57,351 nucleotides of DNA from Crenarchaeota archaeon SCGC AAA471-B05 (GCA_000380705.1 AQYM01000033.1:129143-186493); one strand, 5' to 3'; numbered from the stretch's first letter, positions 1 to 9,377 are shown. Numbers and translations are program-made. Notes: a model not told the origin generated them from the sequence alone.

Positions 1-1070
1 CCTGTTGCATATTTTAGTATTGTATAAAGATCCTCTAATTGAATAGGTTTTAAACTAAATTTCCTAGTAGATCCTCTCTTTAATATCACTTTCCATAACG
101 GAATTTTTACATTCTTTTCCCCTGATAATTTTATATCGCATTTATATTTACTCTCTTTGTAAAAACCTGTTTTAGCTTCGTTACGTAGTTCTAATACTTC
201 ATTTATGCTGTAAAGTGAAGAATTTTCATGTACTTCATATATTTCTTTATACTCTACTTCTCTTTTAGATAAAGGTAAAGTTTTATAATTAATTTCCTCA
301 ATATTTTTTATTTCCTCATTCTTAAATTTAGGTTTACCTATGCTTACCAGTGCTAATGCGCATTCTTTTCTCCCATCAATTCCTAAGAATTTGTTTATTT
401 CTTTATCTACAAAACTTAAAATAACTTTATATTCTAAATTTTCAGAATTAGCTACGGATATTAAGTTGGCTATCATTGTTCCTGAATCCCAAAACCAATG
501 TCTGTAGGATCTTATTCTATATTTCCAAACATTTCTCCATCCTATTGAAGTAAATATAAAAGTCAAAGGAGAATAAGCAACGCTTTCATCATTTCCGCAA
601 AATTTACTTATAGTATACCTATAATCTCCATCTCTTATTTTTGTTATAACGAATTCTGCAGGATCAAAATGATAAAGACCTGCACTTAAGTCCCTAAGAT
701 CTTTACAGAAAAAATAAACTTCCGTTGAATACAAAGCTCCAGTTGCTGGAGCAACCCTGAAATAGTAAAATTCTGTACCATATTTTTTTACCCTTGATAT
801 ACCTGCAGTGAAATAAAGTAATTCAGCAACCTTTTTAAGGTCAATATCTTCTTCGGAAAAATGTTCTGGTATTTTAAAGCAATCCAAAGCGTTCTTCTCA
901 GGTTTTGGAAAATCCTTAGGAAGATGTATTTTAGGCAAATCGATATATACTTTAAAAGGGTAAGGCTTTATAGACCAATCTAAATAATATCTATCAGTCC
1001 TTACGCTAATATAAGAATGTTTTGTTATTTCATGAAATTTCAAAGCATAATTTATCTCTTTATTTGGCAT
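1..1070 (-). CDS. SagB/ThcOx-type nitroreductase-fold protein, two-domain, 3' part cut by the window edge
   Basis: Reading the minus strand from an ATG at 1068-1070 gives an open frame of about 356 codons that leaves the window without a stop. The first part has the look of a SagB-type FMN nitroreductase domain: YFTAGISR, then a segment reading RVAPATGALYSTEVYF, and later RHWFWDSGTMIANL, where the family has a histidine and a glycine-rich binding strand. Near the edge a second domain begins with KRGSTRKFSLKPIQLEDL, the usual N-terminal signature of this fold. Proteins of this type oxidise azoline rings to azoles in peptide natural products, but many archaeal members stand alone and their substrate is unknown; no peptide precursor or cyclase is visible here. 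Family is fairly sure, function is not. Confidence 0.7.
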   Translation of the reverse strand, partial: MPNKEINYALKFHEITKHSYISVRTDRYYLDWSIKPYPFKVYIDLPKIHLPKDFPKPEKNALDCFKIPEHFSEEDIDLKKVAELLYFTAGISRVKKYGTEFYYFRVAPATGALYSTEVYFFCKDLRDLSAGLYHFDPAEFVITKIRDGDYRYTISKFCGNDESVAYSPLTFIFTSIGWRNVWKYRIRSYRHWFWDSGTMIANLISVANSENLEYKVILSFVDKEINKFLGIDGRKECALALVSIGKPKFKNEEIKNIEEINYKTLPLSKREVEYKEIYEVHENSSLYSINEVLELRNEAKTGFYKESKYKCDIKLSGEKNVKIPLWKVILKRGSTRKFSLKPIQLEDLYTILKYAT

Positions 1071-1108
1071 AATTTTATTTATTTAATAAATTTTAGAATA
1101 ATAAACAT

Positions 1109-1750
1109 TTATCCTAAATATGTTTTTAAAACCCTTAAAGTTTCTTTTGCATAATAAAGAGATTTCTTTTTAATTTCATCAGCCTCTTTATTTTTATTTT
1201 CTTTTAAAAAATTTATAATTTCAAAATTTATTTTTTTAAAAAAATTTAATATAATATTTGAATCTAAATTTTTCTCAGCCTGAATTTTTTGTCCTCCCTC
1301 ATAAAATCCCTCTGCGAAATACCAATCTTTGAAATTTATGAACCCTATTTTAAACAGCTTATATCCTATTCTACTAACAATTATTGGATAATTCCTCTCC
1401 AACTGTTTTGAAGTTTCAGGATCTTTGTAATATTCTATGAAAATTTTTCCTTTATTCTCTAAATATTTATAAAAGAAACGTAAAAATTCTTCTTCTATTA
1501 TTGAATCAAAAAAATAGAATGAATTTAAAAAAGGGTTTATATTATATATTTCAACCCACTCTTTATAGAATTCACCGCGACCATAAAATAGCTTTAAGTT
1601 ACAAAGAAAATTTTCTTTATAATTATATCTTATGAATAAGCTCATGTTACTTTCTTCTTTAAACCTACCTTTTGTTTCTTTGTTACAATAGATTTTAGTA
1701 TTAATTATATTAATACCTTTAACCAACTCATTCCTTGCTTCTTTTAACAT
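1109..1750 (-). CDS. DUF1122-like protein of unknown function
   Basis: A 213-residue soluble protein. The segment LFYGRGEFYKEWVEIYNINPF and a later YYKDPET followed by LERNYPIIVSRIGYKLFKIGF resemble the DUF1122 family, found in Sulfolobales and some thermophilic bacteria; I recognise it only from these motifs. The C-terminal third is lysine-rich and helical. It lies 37 bases from the divergent pdhA start, so the two genes share a promoter gap, and it runs in the same direction as the SagB-like gene. There is no signal peptide or membrane segment. Function unknown. Confidence 0.6.
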   Translation of the reverse strand: MLKEARNELVKGINIINTKIYCNKETKGRFKEESNMSLFIRYNYKENFLCNLKLFYGRGEFYKEWVEIYNINPFLNSFYFFDSIIEEEFLRFFYKYLENKGKIFIEYYKDPETSKQLERNYPIIVSRIGYKLFKIGFINFKDWYFAEGFYEGGQKIQAEKNLDSNIILNFFKKINFEIINFLKENKNKEADEIKKKSLYYAKETLRVLKTYLG

Positions 1751-1787
1751 TCAAATTCATTTATTTTATTAAAAATAATTTAAAATT

Positions 1788-2783
1788 ATGTCAATACAAA
1801 TTTATGAAGGAGCATCTCTTAATTCTCTAAAAGAAGATTCTGTTGAAATTTTGAAAAAAATGCTATTAATTAGAATATTCGAGGAAAAAGTAGAAGAACT
1901 ATTCCTAGTAAAAGGAATGCTAATAGGTCCTTCTCATTTATACCTAGGTCAAGAAGCTATTGCTGTAGGATTTTGTTCAAATTTAAAAAAAGAAGATATT
2001 TTAGTAACAACTTACCGTTGTCACGGTCATGCAATTGCTAAAGGTGTCTCAATTAAAAAATTGATGGCTGAATTATTCGGCAAAAAAACTGGAACATGCA
2101 AAGGTCTTGGAGGTTCAATGCATGCAGCTATAGACGTAGAAAATGGAGTTTTATATGCTACAGCTATAGTAGGAAGTGGTATACCTATTGCTGCTGGAAT
2201 AGCTCTTGCTAATAAATACCAAAATAAAAAACTTGTAACGGTTTGTTTCTTTGGGGATGGTGCAGTAAATACAGGTGCTTTTCATGAGGGATTAAATATA
2301 GCAGCGTTATGGAGATTACCTGTAATATTTGTATGTGAAAATAACTTTTATGCAATGTCCACTCATATTTCGAAAAGTATGTCTTCTAAAAGTATTGCTG
2401 AAAGAGCTTCTTCATATAATATCGATGTATTTATAGTTGATGGAAACGATGTAATATCTGTATATAATTTGGCTAATGAATTGATTGAAAAAGTTAGGAA
2501 TGGCATAGGACCTTTTTTTGTAGAAGCACGAACTTATAGAATGAAGGGTCATGGCGTATATGACCCTGGTCTGTATAGAGATAAAGAAGAAGTAAAAAGA
2601 TGGCTCGAAAGAGATCCTATTAAAATATACAAAGACAGATTAATAAAAGAAAACATACTAACAGAAAAAGATTTCGAGGAAATAAAGCTAAAAATTACTC
2701 AAGAAGTGGAAGAGAGTATCGAATTTGCCGTTAAAAGTGATTATCTAGATTTTAATGATCTATATAATTTAGTTTGGGTTTAA
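1788..2783 (+). CDS. pdhA: 2-oxoacid dehydrogenase (pyruvate or branched-chain) E1 component, alpha subunit
   Basis: 331 residues, the normal length for a heterotetrameric E1 alpha subunit. Visible motifs are TTYRCHGHAIAKG, KGLGGSMH and the thiamine-diphosphate/Mg motif GDGAVNTGAFHEGLN continuing to ENNFYAMST. With E1 beta and E2 it would decarboxylate a 2-oxoacid and pass the acyl group to lipoyl-E2. The next gene starts one base after its stop, so the pair is co-translated. Family knowledge: in Thermoplasma and Haloferax such complexes prefer branched-chain 2-oxoacids, so 'pyruvate' should not be assumed. No E3 gene lies in the window. Confidence 0.9.
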   Translation: MSIQIYEGASLNSLKEDSVEILKKMLLIRIFEEKVEELFLVKGMLIGPSHLYLGQEAIAVGFCSNLKKEDILVTTYRCHGHAIAKGVSIKKLMAELFGKKTGTCKGLGGSMHAAIDVENGVLYATAIVGSGIPIAAGIALANKYQNKKLVTVCFFGDGAVNTGAFHEGLNIAALWRLPVIFVCENNFYAMSTHISKSMSSKSIAERASSYNIDVFIVDGNDVISVYNLANELIEKVRNGIGPFFVEARTYRMKGHGVYDPGLYRDKEEVKRWLERDPIKIYKDRLIKENILTEKDFEEIKLKITQEVEESIEFAVKSDYLDFNDLYNLVWV

Positions 2784-2784
2784 T

Positions 2785-3762
2785 ATGAGGGAAATTACTT
2801 ACGCTGAAGCATTAAGGGAAGCGTTAAGAGAAGAAATGAGGAGAGATGAAAGAGTAATTGTTCTTGGAGAAGAAGTAGGAGTATTCGGGGGAGTGTATAA
2901 AGTTACTCAAGGTTTATTGGAAGAATTTGGACCTAAACGCGTAATTGATACTCCTATATCAGAAATAGCAATAATAGGAGTAGCTGCAGGTGCAGCTATG
3001 GCCGGTCTTAAACCTGTGGCAGAAATAATGTACATGGATTTTCTGACAATAGCTATGGATCAAATAGTAACACAAATTTCCAAAATGAGATTTATGAGTG
3101 GAGGTCAACTCAAAGTACCTTTAGTAATACGTACGCAATACAGTTTAGGAAGAGTACACGGAGCACAACACTCTCAATTCTTTCCTGCATGGTTTTTACA
3201 ATCACCTGGAATAAAGGTTGTTCTTCCTTCTACTCCTTATGATGCCAAAGGACTTTTGAAAAGTTCTATAAGAGACGAAAATCCTGTTTTATTTATAGAA
3301 GCAGGTGTACTTTATAGATATAAAGGATTTGTTCCTGAGGAAGAATATTTAATTCCTTTAGGTAAAGCTGATATAAAAAAGAAAGGAGATGATTTAACAA
3401 TCATAGCGTTTTCAAGATGTGTATTAGAAGCAATGGAAGCTGCAAAAATTCTTGAGGATAAAGGAATAAGTACTGAGGTGATTGATCCGAGATGTCTTGT
3501 ACCTTTAGATTTAGAAACGATAATTAATTCGGTAAAGAAGACTGGAAAAGTAGTTATAGTAGCCGATGATGTAAAAAACGGAAGTATAACCTCTGAAATA
3601 GCTATGCTAATAATTGAAAATGTCTTTGATTATCTTGATGGTCCAATAGTAAGAGTAACAGCCCCTCCGTTACCTACTCCCTTCAGTCCGATTTTGGAGA
3701 AACAATATATGCCAAATAAGGAAAAAATTATAAAAGCTGTTCTTGAAAACTTTAAGTTTTAA
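2785..3762 (+). CDS. pdhB: 2-oxoacid dehydrogenase E1 component, beta subunit
   Basis: 325 residues, typical of E1 beta (transketolase-like pyrimidine-binding domain plus transketolase C-terminal domain). Recognisable segments include VIVLGEEVGVFGGVYKVT, RVIDTPISEIAIIGVAAGAA, GRVHGAQHSQFFPAWFLQSPGIKVV and, near the C-terminus, VRVTAPPLPTPFSP. It forms the alpha2beta2 E1 with the upstream gene. Its 3' end overlaps the convergent alcohol dehydrogenase gene by four bases, which leaves no room for separate terminators. Confidence 0.92.
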   Translation: MREITYAEALREALREEMRRDERVIVLGEEVGVFGGVYKVTQGLLEEFGPKRVIDTPISEIAIIGVAAGAAMAGLKPVAEIMYMDFLTIAMDQIVTQISKMRFMSGGQLKVPLVIRTQYSLGRVHGAQHSQFFPAWFLQSPGIKVVLPSTPYDAKGLLKSSIRDENPVLFIEAGVLYRYKGFVPEEEYLIPLGKADIKKKGDDLTIIAFSRCVLEAMEAAKILEDKGISTEVIDPRCLVPLDLETIINSVKKTGKVVIVADDVKNGSITSEIAMLIIENVFDYLDGPIVRVTAPPLPTPFSPILEKQYMPNKEKIIKAVLENFKF

Positions 3763-4787
3763 TCCATAACTATTCCTACTTTCATATTTTTCCCTTCAGC
3801 CATACTAAGTAAGGCTTTTTCGATATCTGGAAGTTTCATTTCTTCTGTTATTAAACTTTGGATTTGTATTTTGTTTTGTTTAATAATATTATAAGCTTCT
3901 TTTACTGAATTTGGATCATGGTGAAAAGATCCAAAAATTTTTATTTCGCCATAATGTATCTTATAAGCATCTAAATTTATTTCAAGACCCCTCTTTAATC
4001 CTCCGAAATACATCAACTTTCCTCCTTTCCTCACCAATTTAAAGGCTAAATTCCAAGCATCTAAAGTTCCTACAGCTTCTATTACTACGTCGAAACCATA
4101 ATCACTAGTTATTCTTTTTACTTCTTCTTCATAATTTTCTTCTATATTAATCGTTTTAATTCCTAGTCTCTCAGCAATTTTTATTCTAGCCATATGTTTA
4201 CCGAGTAAAAATACTTGGTTTGTTATATTTTTACAAACCTGTGATAATAAAATTCCCATAGGACCAGAACCTATTATTAATACATTTTCATTTTCTTGAA
4301 TATGTAATATGTTAACTGCATGAATTACACAAGCAAGAGGCTCTAGCATAGCATATTTTTTAAAATCTTTTTCTTCGACTTTAAAAAGATTAACTTTAAC
4401 TATTCTACCTGGTACTATCATATATTCAGAAAAACATCCATTTAACTTAAATCCTATCAAAACATCTTCAATATTTTCACATAAGTTATACTGCGCTTTG
4501 TTACAATAAAAACAATTAAAGCAAGGCGCGGAGTTGGCACCTGTTACTATTTCTCCTATTTCAAAATTTTTAACATCTCTTCCTTTTTTAACAATTTCTC
4601 CTACATATTCATGGCCTAAAACTACAGGATATTTAATATAGGGATGTCCTCTTTCATAAGCTTTTAGATCTGTTCCGCAAGTTAACGAATAAAGAATTTT
4701 AATTAATATTTCATCTGGTTTAGGTTCAGGAACATCTATATCTGTTACTTCAATATTTCTTACACCTTTAAGCAAAGCAGCCTTCAT
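3759..4787 (-). CDS. zinc-dependent medium-chain alcohol dehydrogenase
   Basis: 342 residues. The N-terminal GroES-like domain carries the catalytic zinc ligands (Cys in LTCGTDLKAYE, then GHEYVGEIV) and a structural zinc lobe with four cysteines in PCFNCFYCNKAQYNLC. The Rossmann part has IIGSGPMGILLSQV and the tail has LMYFGGLKRGLEI. It overlaps the lipoate ligase gene upstream by four bases and is in one transcription unit with lplA and E2. In other Sulfolobales a similar dehydrogenase sits among the E1/E2 genes (from memory), but its substrate is not defined; acetoin, threonine or sugar alcohols are all possible. Confidence 0.85.
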   Translation of the reverse strand: MKAALLKGVRNIEVTDIDVPEPKPDEILIKILYSLTCGTDLKAYERGHPYIKYPVVLGHEYVGEIVKKGRDVKNFEIGEIVTGANSAPCFNCFYCNKAQYNLCENIEDVLIGFKLNGCFSEYMIVPGRIVKVNLFKVEEKDFKKYAMLEPLACVIHAVNILHIQENENVLIIGSGPMGILLSQVCKNITNQVFLLGKHMARIKIAERLGIKTINIEENYEEEVKRITSDYGFDVVIEAVGTLDAWNLAFKLVRKGGKLMYFGGLKRGLEINLDAYKIHYGEIKIFGSFHHDPNSVKEAYNIIKQNKIQIQSLITEEMKLPDIEKALLSMAEGKNMKVGIVMD

Positions 4788-5533
4788 TCCTTAAATATCC
4801 ATGAGATAGTTCTGTATTTATTTTTTTCCAATTCGGTTGCTTCTTTTAATAAATTTCCTTCTAAATTATTATTTATTTTATTTATTTTAATTGGATCAAA
4901 TTTTTCCTTCACTTCTTCAATTATTTTTTCCATCATCTCCTTCACTTCAATTGATTTATATGAAGATATATTAACAGTAGGCGGATATTTCCAGTGTAAT
5001 TTACATACTTTTTTCAGATTTTCTAAATTAGCATTTATTAATAATGTTCCATGAATTAGTAAAGAATTGTTTTTTATATAACCTGCCATTCCGGATATTT
5101 TTTTACCATCAATTCCTATCCAATTTGGTTCGTAAAACTTTGCAGTAATATTTATTTTTCTTAAAGCTGAAATTATAATTTCTGAAAAATACTTGTATAG
5201 TTCTATTAAATTAAATTTCTCAAAAATACATCTTTTAAAAAAGAAACTCCAGTTTAAATTTCCTTCATCATGATACACTGCTCCTCCTCCTGTTATTCTT
5301 CTATTAATTTCTATGTCATTTAACAGACAATAATCTACATCGATTACTTCATAGACTTTTTCATGAAAAGCAACAATAGCACTTTTGGTATTAATCCATA
5401 ATCTCAATATATTTTCCTCTCTTCCAGAATTAACATGATTTAACAATACTTCCTCTAAAGCTAAATTAAATGACGGCTTAAACGTATTAGAAATTAAAAT
5501 TTTTATTTTATGTTTCAAATTTTCCTTCTTCAA
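4784..5533 (-). CDS. lplA: lipoate-protein ligase A catalytic domain
   Basis: 249 residues of the biotin/lipoate A/B ligase fold. It shows the lipoate-binding signature RRITGGGAVYHDEGNLNWSF and the lysine-containing DGKKISGMAGYIKNNSLLIHGTLL. The separate C-terminal accessory domain of E. coli LplA is absent, as in archaeal two-protein ligases such as Thermoplasma LplA/LplB; no lplB-like gene is seen nearby. It overlaps E2 upstream by 26 bases and the dehydrogenase downstream by four. The obvious targets are the E2 lipoyl domain made next door and GcvH of the glycine cleavage system encoded further along. Confidence 0.88.
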   Translation of the reverse strand: MKKENLKHKIKILISNTFKPSFNLALEEVLLNHVNSGREENILRLWINTKSAIVAFHEKVYEVIDVDYCLLNDIEINRRITGGGAVYHDEGNLNWSFFFKRCIFEKFNLIELYKYFSEIIISALRKINITAKFYEPNWIGIDGKKISGMAGYIKNNSLLIHGTLLINANLENLKKVCKLHWKYPPTVNISSYKSIEVKEMMEKIIEEVKEKFDPIKINKINNNLEGNLLKEATELEKNKYRTISWIFKE

Positions 5534-6572
5534 TTATCTCTTTAATAGTTTGTAAAAATTTAGCCGCATATGCACCGTTAATTATCCTATGATCAAAAGT
5601 TAAACTTAGAGTTATTACTGGAACGATTTCAAACTTACCATTTTTATTTATTATTTCGTAATGTACTGAACCTATTCCTAATATTGCTGAATTTCCCGGG
5701 AAAACTATAGGCGTAAAATCTCTTACACTATAGACTCCTAGGTTAGTGATAGCAAATGAACCTCCTTGCACATCTTCCAATGTTAGGCTTTTTTTCTTTA
5801 CTTTTTCTATTAATTTTGAATGTTCTTCTTCGATTTCCTTTAAACTTTTTTTATCTGCGTTTTTTATAACTAATAAATATAGATCATTTTCATAATCAAA
5901 CGCAAAGGATACATTAATTTCATTATTAACAACCACATCTTCTCCTTTCATATAGCATAAAAATAAATTAAACTGTTTTAACGCTTTTGCGCATGCATAA
6001 ATAAAGAATGCATCGAAACTAATTTTTTCCTTCTCTCTATACTTTAATAAATTGGAAACTTCAACGTTCATATTGATTGTTACAGGAGGAATTTCTAGAT
6101 GACTTTTTGTAACCCTTTCTGCTACTATTTTCATTATAGGTGTAATGGAAGGTTTTTTCCTTTCCTCAATATATTTTAAAATATCTTCTTGGGTAATTCT
6201 TCCTCCTGGACCGCTACCTTTTACATTCTTTAAATCTATTCCATATTCCCTTGCAAGTCTTTTCGCTGCTGGTGTGGCTATCACTTCTTCGCTTTTTTGA
6301 ATTTCCTGTGTTTGCTTGATTTCTAATGTTACAGGTTCTTCTGAAAGTTCAATTATAGGTTCACCAACCATTACTTCTTCTCCTTCTCTGCGGAATATTT
6401 TACTTACATAACCTTCGTAAGGAGAATGATAATCAAAAACAACTTTTTCTGTTATAATCTGTAGTAATAATTCGTCCTTTTTAACTTTTTCTCCTTCTTT
6501 TTTAAATATCTTTCCAATAATACCTTTTTCCATTGCCGGATCTATCCTTGGCATATTTATGGTATGCTTCAT
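5508..6572 (-). CDS. pdhC: 2-oxoacid dehydrogenase E2 component (lipoyl acyltransferase)
   Basis: 354 residues in three parts: an N-terminal lipoyl domain (about 1-78, lipoyl lysine K43 in ITEKVVFD), a peripheral-subunit-binding domain (about 97-135, ATPAAKRLAREYGIDL to GPGGRITQEDIL) and a catalytic acyltransferase core. The core ends with TFDHRIINGAYAAKFL. The usual active-site motif is HxxxDG; here it is H328-RII-N332-G333, with Asn in place of Asp. There is only one lipoyl domain and short linkers. It forms one unit with lplA and the dehydrogenase, convergent with pdhA-pdhB. Confidence 0.9.
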   Translation of the reverse strand: MKHTINMPRIDPAMEKGIIGKIFKKEGEKVKKDELLLQIITEKVVFDYHSPYEGYVSKIFRREGEEVMVGEPIIELSEEPVTLEIKQTQEIQKSEEVIATPAAKRLAREYGIDLKNVKGSGPGGRITQEDILKYIEERKKPSITPIMKIVAERVTKSHLEIPPVTINMNVEVSNLLKYREKEKISFDAFFIYACAKALKQFNLFLCYMKGEDVVVNNEINVSFAFDYENDLYLLVIKNADKKSLKEIEEEHSKLIEKVKKKSLTLEDVQGGSFAITNLGVYSVRDFTPIVFPGNSAILGIGSVHYEIINKNGKFEIVPVITLSLTFDHRIINGAYAAKFLQTIKEIIEEGKFET

Positions 6573-6573
6573 T

Positions 6574-7953
6574 TTACTGTTTTAAAGAAAGTTTATTTAT
6601 CTCATCTTTGGTTATTTCATACGCATATTTTAAGATCTCTTTTGTCTTTTCTTCAGAATCTGATTCTGCAAATATTCTAATTATTGGTTCAGTACCACTC
6701 GGTCTAATTAAAAACCACTCTATTTCGTTTATCCAGACTCTTATTCCATCGATTCTATCATGTCTATAATTTTTGAATTTATTTGCTATATTCTCGATTA
6801 CTTTCTCTCTATCAATATTCTTTGCCTCTATTTTAGTTTTAAGCATGAATAAACTTGGTAATTCCTTATTTAATTCGTATAGAGTTTTATTTTCTTCAGC
6901 CAAAGTCTCTAGCATTAACGCTAAGCTCATACATCCATCTCTGGTAGGTTGATGAGGTGTATAAAAAAAGCCACCGTTCTCTTCTAATCCAAAAGCAAAA
7001 ACACCTTTTGCTAATAGCTCATTGATTTTTTCTGTGATAATTACACTTCCTACCTTAGTCCATATTACATCGCCTCCTTGACTTTTAACAACCTTTTCTA
7101 CTAACGATGAAGCACTAACTCCAACAACTAGGATTCCTTTACCATGTTTTTTTAATACATGCTTTGATAGAATAGCACCACTTCTATCTCCCCATACAAC
7201 ATTTCCTTTATTATCTATAAATATAGCTCTATCCGCATCTCCGTCAAAGGCTATTGCAAAATCCGAATTAGTTTCCACTACAAAATTTGATAGCTCCTTC
7301 AAATTTTCTCTTAATGGTTCTGGTTCTCTTGAAGGAAAGAAACCATCTGGATTTGAATTTATTTGATAAGTTTTTACGCCTAAAATTTTAGTTAGCTTGG
7401 GAGCACATAAAGAAGCTGTGCCACATGCAGGGTCAATGATTATTTTAAATCCTTTTCTTTTAATTTTTTCTTGGTCAACATGACTTATTATACCGTTAAT
7501 ATAAGGCTCTATGGCATCTATAAACCCTTTACACTTGGATAATTTCTCTGGTTTAACATATCTTTCCTCAAAAAATATTTCCTCCACCTTATCTTCCTCT
7601 GAATGGGGTATTTCATCGCCATTTTTTCCTAAGAGCTTAATTCCGTTATATTCAGGTGGATTATGACTTGCTGTTACTATTACCCCTCCGTCTAAATTAT
7701 AATATTTCACTGCATATTGGTGTGCAGGTGTAGGAGCTATACCTGAATCATAAAAGGTTACTCCTGTAGAACTTAATCCTGCAAAAACCACTTTTTTAAT
7801 TAGTTCACTAGTATGTCTTGTATCACTACCGACTAAAATTTCTTTACCGTTAAAATAAGTCCCTATTGCTCTAGCTAAATTATAAATAAAATCTAACTGT
7901 AAAAGTTCTCCAAATACTCCTCTAACCCCGTTAGTTCCAAATAATTTTCCCAT
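6574..7953 (-). CDS. phosphohexomutase (phosphoglucosamine/phosphomannomutase family)
   Basis: 459 residues, full length. All four domain signatures are present: the phosphoserine loop TASHNPPEYNGIK with S96, the Mg-binding loop DGDADR at about 237-242, the sugar-binding loop with GLEENGGFFY, and the C-terminal phosphate loop RPSGTEPIIRI. Such enzymes interconvert hexose-6- and hexose-1-phosphates for nucleotide-sugar synthesis; archaeal members are often broad (glucosamine, mannose, glucose). It ends one base before the E2 start on the same strand and begins one base after the pilin-like gene, so it may be co-transcribed with both. A second, degenerate copy of this fold occurs at 22119-22916. 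Confidence 0.92.
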   Translation of the reverse strand: MGKLFGTNGVRGVFGELLQLDFIYNLARAIGTYFNGKEILVGSDTRHTSELIKKVVFAGLSSTGVTFYDSGIAPTPAHQYAVKYYNLDGGVIVTASHNPPEYNGIKLLGKNGDEIPHSEEDKVEEIFFEERYVKPEKLSKCKGFIDAIEPYINGIISHVDQEKIKRKGFKIIIDPACGTASLCAPKLTKILGVKTYQINSNPDGFFPSREPEPLRENLKELSNFVVETNSDFAIAFDGDADRAIFIDNKGNVVWGDRSGAILSKHVLKKHGKGILVVGVSASSLVEKVVKSQGGDVIWTKVGSVIITEKINELLAKGVFAFGLEENGGFFYTPHQPTRDGCMSLALMLETLAEENKTLYELNKELPSLFMLKTKIEAKNIDREKVIENIANKFKNYRHDRIDGIRVWINEIEWFLIRPSGTEPIIRIFAESDSEEKTKEILKYAYEITKDEINKLSLKQ

Positions 7954-7954
7954 A

Positions 7955-8422
7955 CTAAATTTCAGGAGTCCAAGTATAAGTTACAGAATTACCTTTTCCA
8001 CTTCTTATTGAACCTAATATTATTTCACTTTCCACACGGATTTTATATTCACTTCCTGTGGTAATAACTGTATTTAAGTTAGCTATATAAGTATAATTTT
8101 TATTAGGGTCTATCTCTATGAATAAGTCATTAAAAAGTTTTGTGAAAGTGGAATTTGCTATAAGTATTCTCATTATAGTTATTTTATAATCGCCTATGTT
8201 ATTTATTATAATTAAAATTGATGTAGCATTATACTTTTGAACATGTTCGATAACAAATCTTTCTCTTATTAATCTATTCATTATCTCAATATCATTTGCA
8301 ATTAATGCCTGGTTAAGATTTAACTGTGAATTAGCTATAACAAACAAAACTATACTTAAAGAAAAGATTATGACAAGCATCAACATTGTTCCTATAATTT
8401 CACTTACAGCTTTACTTTTCAT
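7955..8422 (-). CDS. archaeal type IV pilin/archaellin-like secreted protein
   Basis: 155 residues starting MKSKAVSEIIGTMLMLVII, a class III signal peptide: short charged head, cleavage region near KA-VSEIIG, then about 20 hydrophobic residues, as in Sulfolobales pilins processed by PibD. The rest is beta-rich with two N-glycosylation sequons (NAT, NST). It could be a minor pilin, an archaellum-associated protein or a surface protein anchored by the same helix; the body is too divergent for me to assign. It sits between dys and the phosphohexomutase without other pilus genes. Confidence 0.7.
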   Translation of the reverse strand: MKSKAVSEIIGTMLMLVIIFSLSIVLFVIANSQLNLNQALIANDIEIMNRLIRERFVIEHVQKYNATSILIIINNIGDYKITIMRILIANSTFTKLFNDLFIEIDPNKNYTYIANLNTVITTGSEYKIRVESEIILGSIRSGKGNSVTYTWTPEI

Positions 8423-8447
8423 AAATAAAATTATATTTTTTAATTAA

Positions 8448-9377
8448 TTAAGCGTTTTCCATAGCATAAAATACCATTAAAGGTAAAATAATTGATGCAT
8501 CACCGTAGACTATTACATCTTTAGCATCAATTTTTAATTTATGCCAAGAAATTGCCTCCTTTGGATGTGCACCAGATAAGCTTCCATCATATTCAACTGC
8601 AGTAGTTACATAAATACAGTAATCCAATCCTTCTTTGAATTGATTCCACCATAAAACATGATGCTTACTTATTCCTCCTCCTATTATTAAAGCACCTGTC
8701 TTTTTGTAAGTATAAACTATATCCAGCAATTCCTTCATATCACTAAACAAATCCAAACTGAACTTTTCTCTTTGGGATATAAAAAATAAATGAGTCCCAA
8801 ATGCTGAATCTACTATTCCTGGACAATAAATTGGAACATTATTATTATAAGCTTGATAAATAATGGAATTCTCATCCTTTATAAATTTACCAAATTCTTT
8901 GATTAAAGTGCTTGGAGACAAATTCCTTTTTTCTTTTAATATTTCTAGCAAATAATTTCTTACGATTTTTTCTATTAATAATCCGTAATTTTCTAAAGGA
9001 ATTAAAATGTTTCCTAGTCTATGAATATCGTTTTCTCTTAAACTTTTATCGTCCATATCAAACTCACCTATATAATATTTACCTCCAAAAGCTCTTGCCA
9101 AATCATGGTCTATTGCTCCTCCAGTAGTTACTATTGCATCCACAAATCCTTCTTTTATCATTTTCGCTATGACTCCTCTAATACCTGTGGCTACTAAATT
9201 TGCTGTAAAACTTAAAAAAACGAAACACTCTTCATCCTTTATCATTTCAACGAAGAGTTGGCAGGCTCTAGCCAGATGCTTAGCCATAAAAGCTCCGGAC
9301 TTATCGAATTCATTAATTAAATAACTTATTGTAGCACCCTTTGTTATTTCTATATCTTTAACTTGAGGGAATGTCAT
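8448..9377 (-). CDS. dys: deoxyhypusine synthase
   Basis: 309 residues. It has the NAD-binding features of the family (FVFLSFTANLVATGIRG, VDAIVTTGGAIDHDLAR) and the C-terminal signature VEYDGSLSGAHPKEAISWHKLK, which includes the lysine that carries the butylimine intermediate. It modifies one lysine of aIF5A, a protein required for translation in archaea. The start is an ATG at 9375-9377, 38 bases from the divergent tRNA-Arg gene, so the two promoters share this short gap. Confidence 0.93.
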   Translation of the reverse strand: MTFPQVKDIEITKGATISYLINEFDKSGAFMAKHLARACQLFVEMIKDEECFVFLSFTANLVATGIRGVIAKMIKEGFVDAIVTTGGAIDHDLARAFGGKYYIGEFDMDDKSLRENDIHRLGNILIPLENYGLLIEKIVRNYLLEILKEKRNLSPSTLIKEFGKFIKDENSIIYQAYNNNVPIYCPGIVDSAFGTHLFFISQREKFSLDLFSDMKELLDIVYTYKKTGALIIGGGISKHHVLWWNQFKEGLDYCIYVTTAVEYDGSLSGAHPKEAISWHKLKIDAKDVIVYGDASIILPLMVFYAMENA

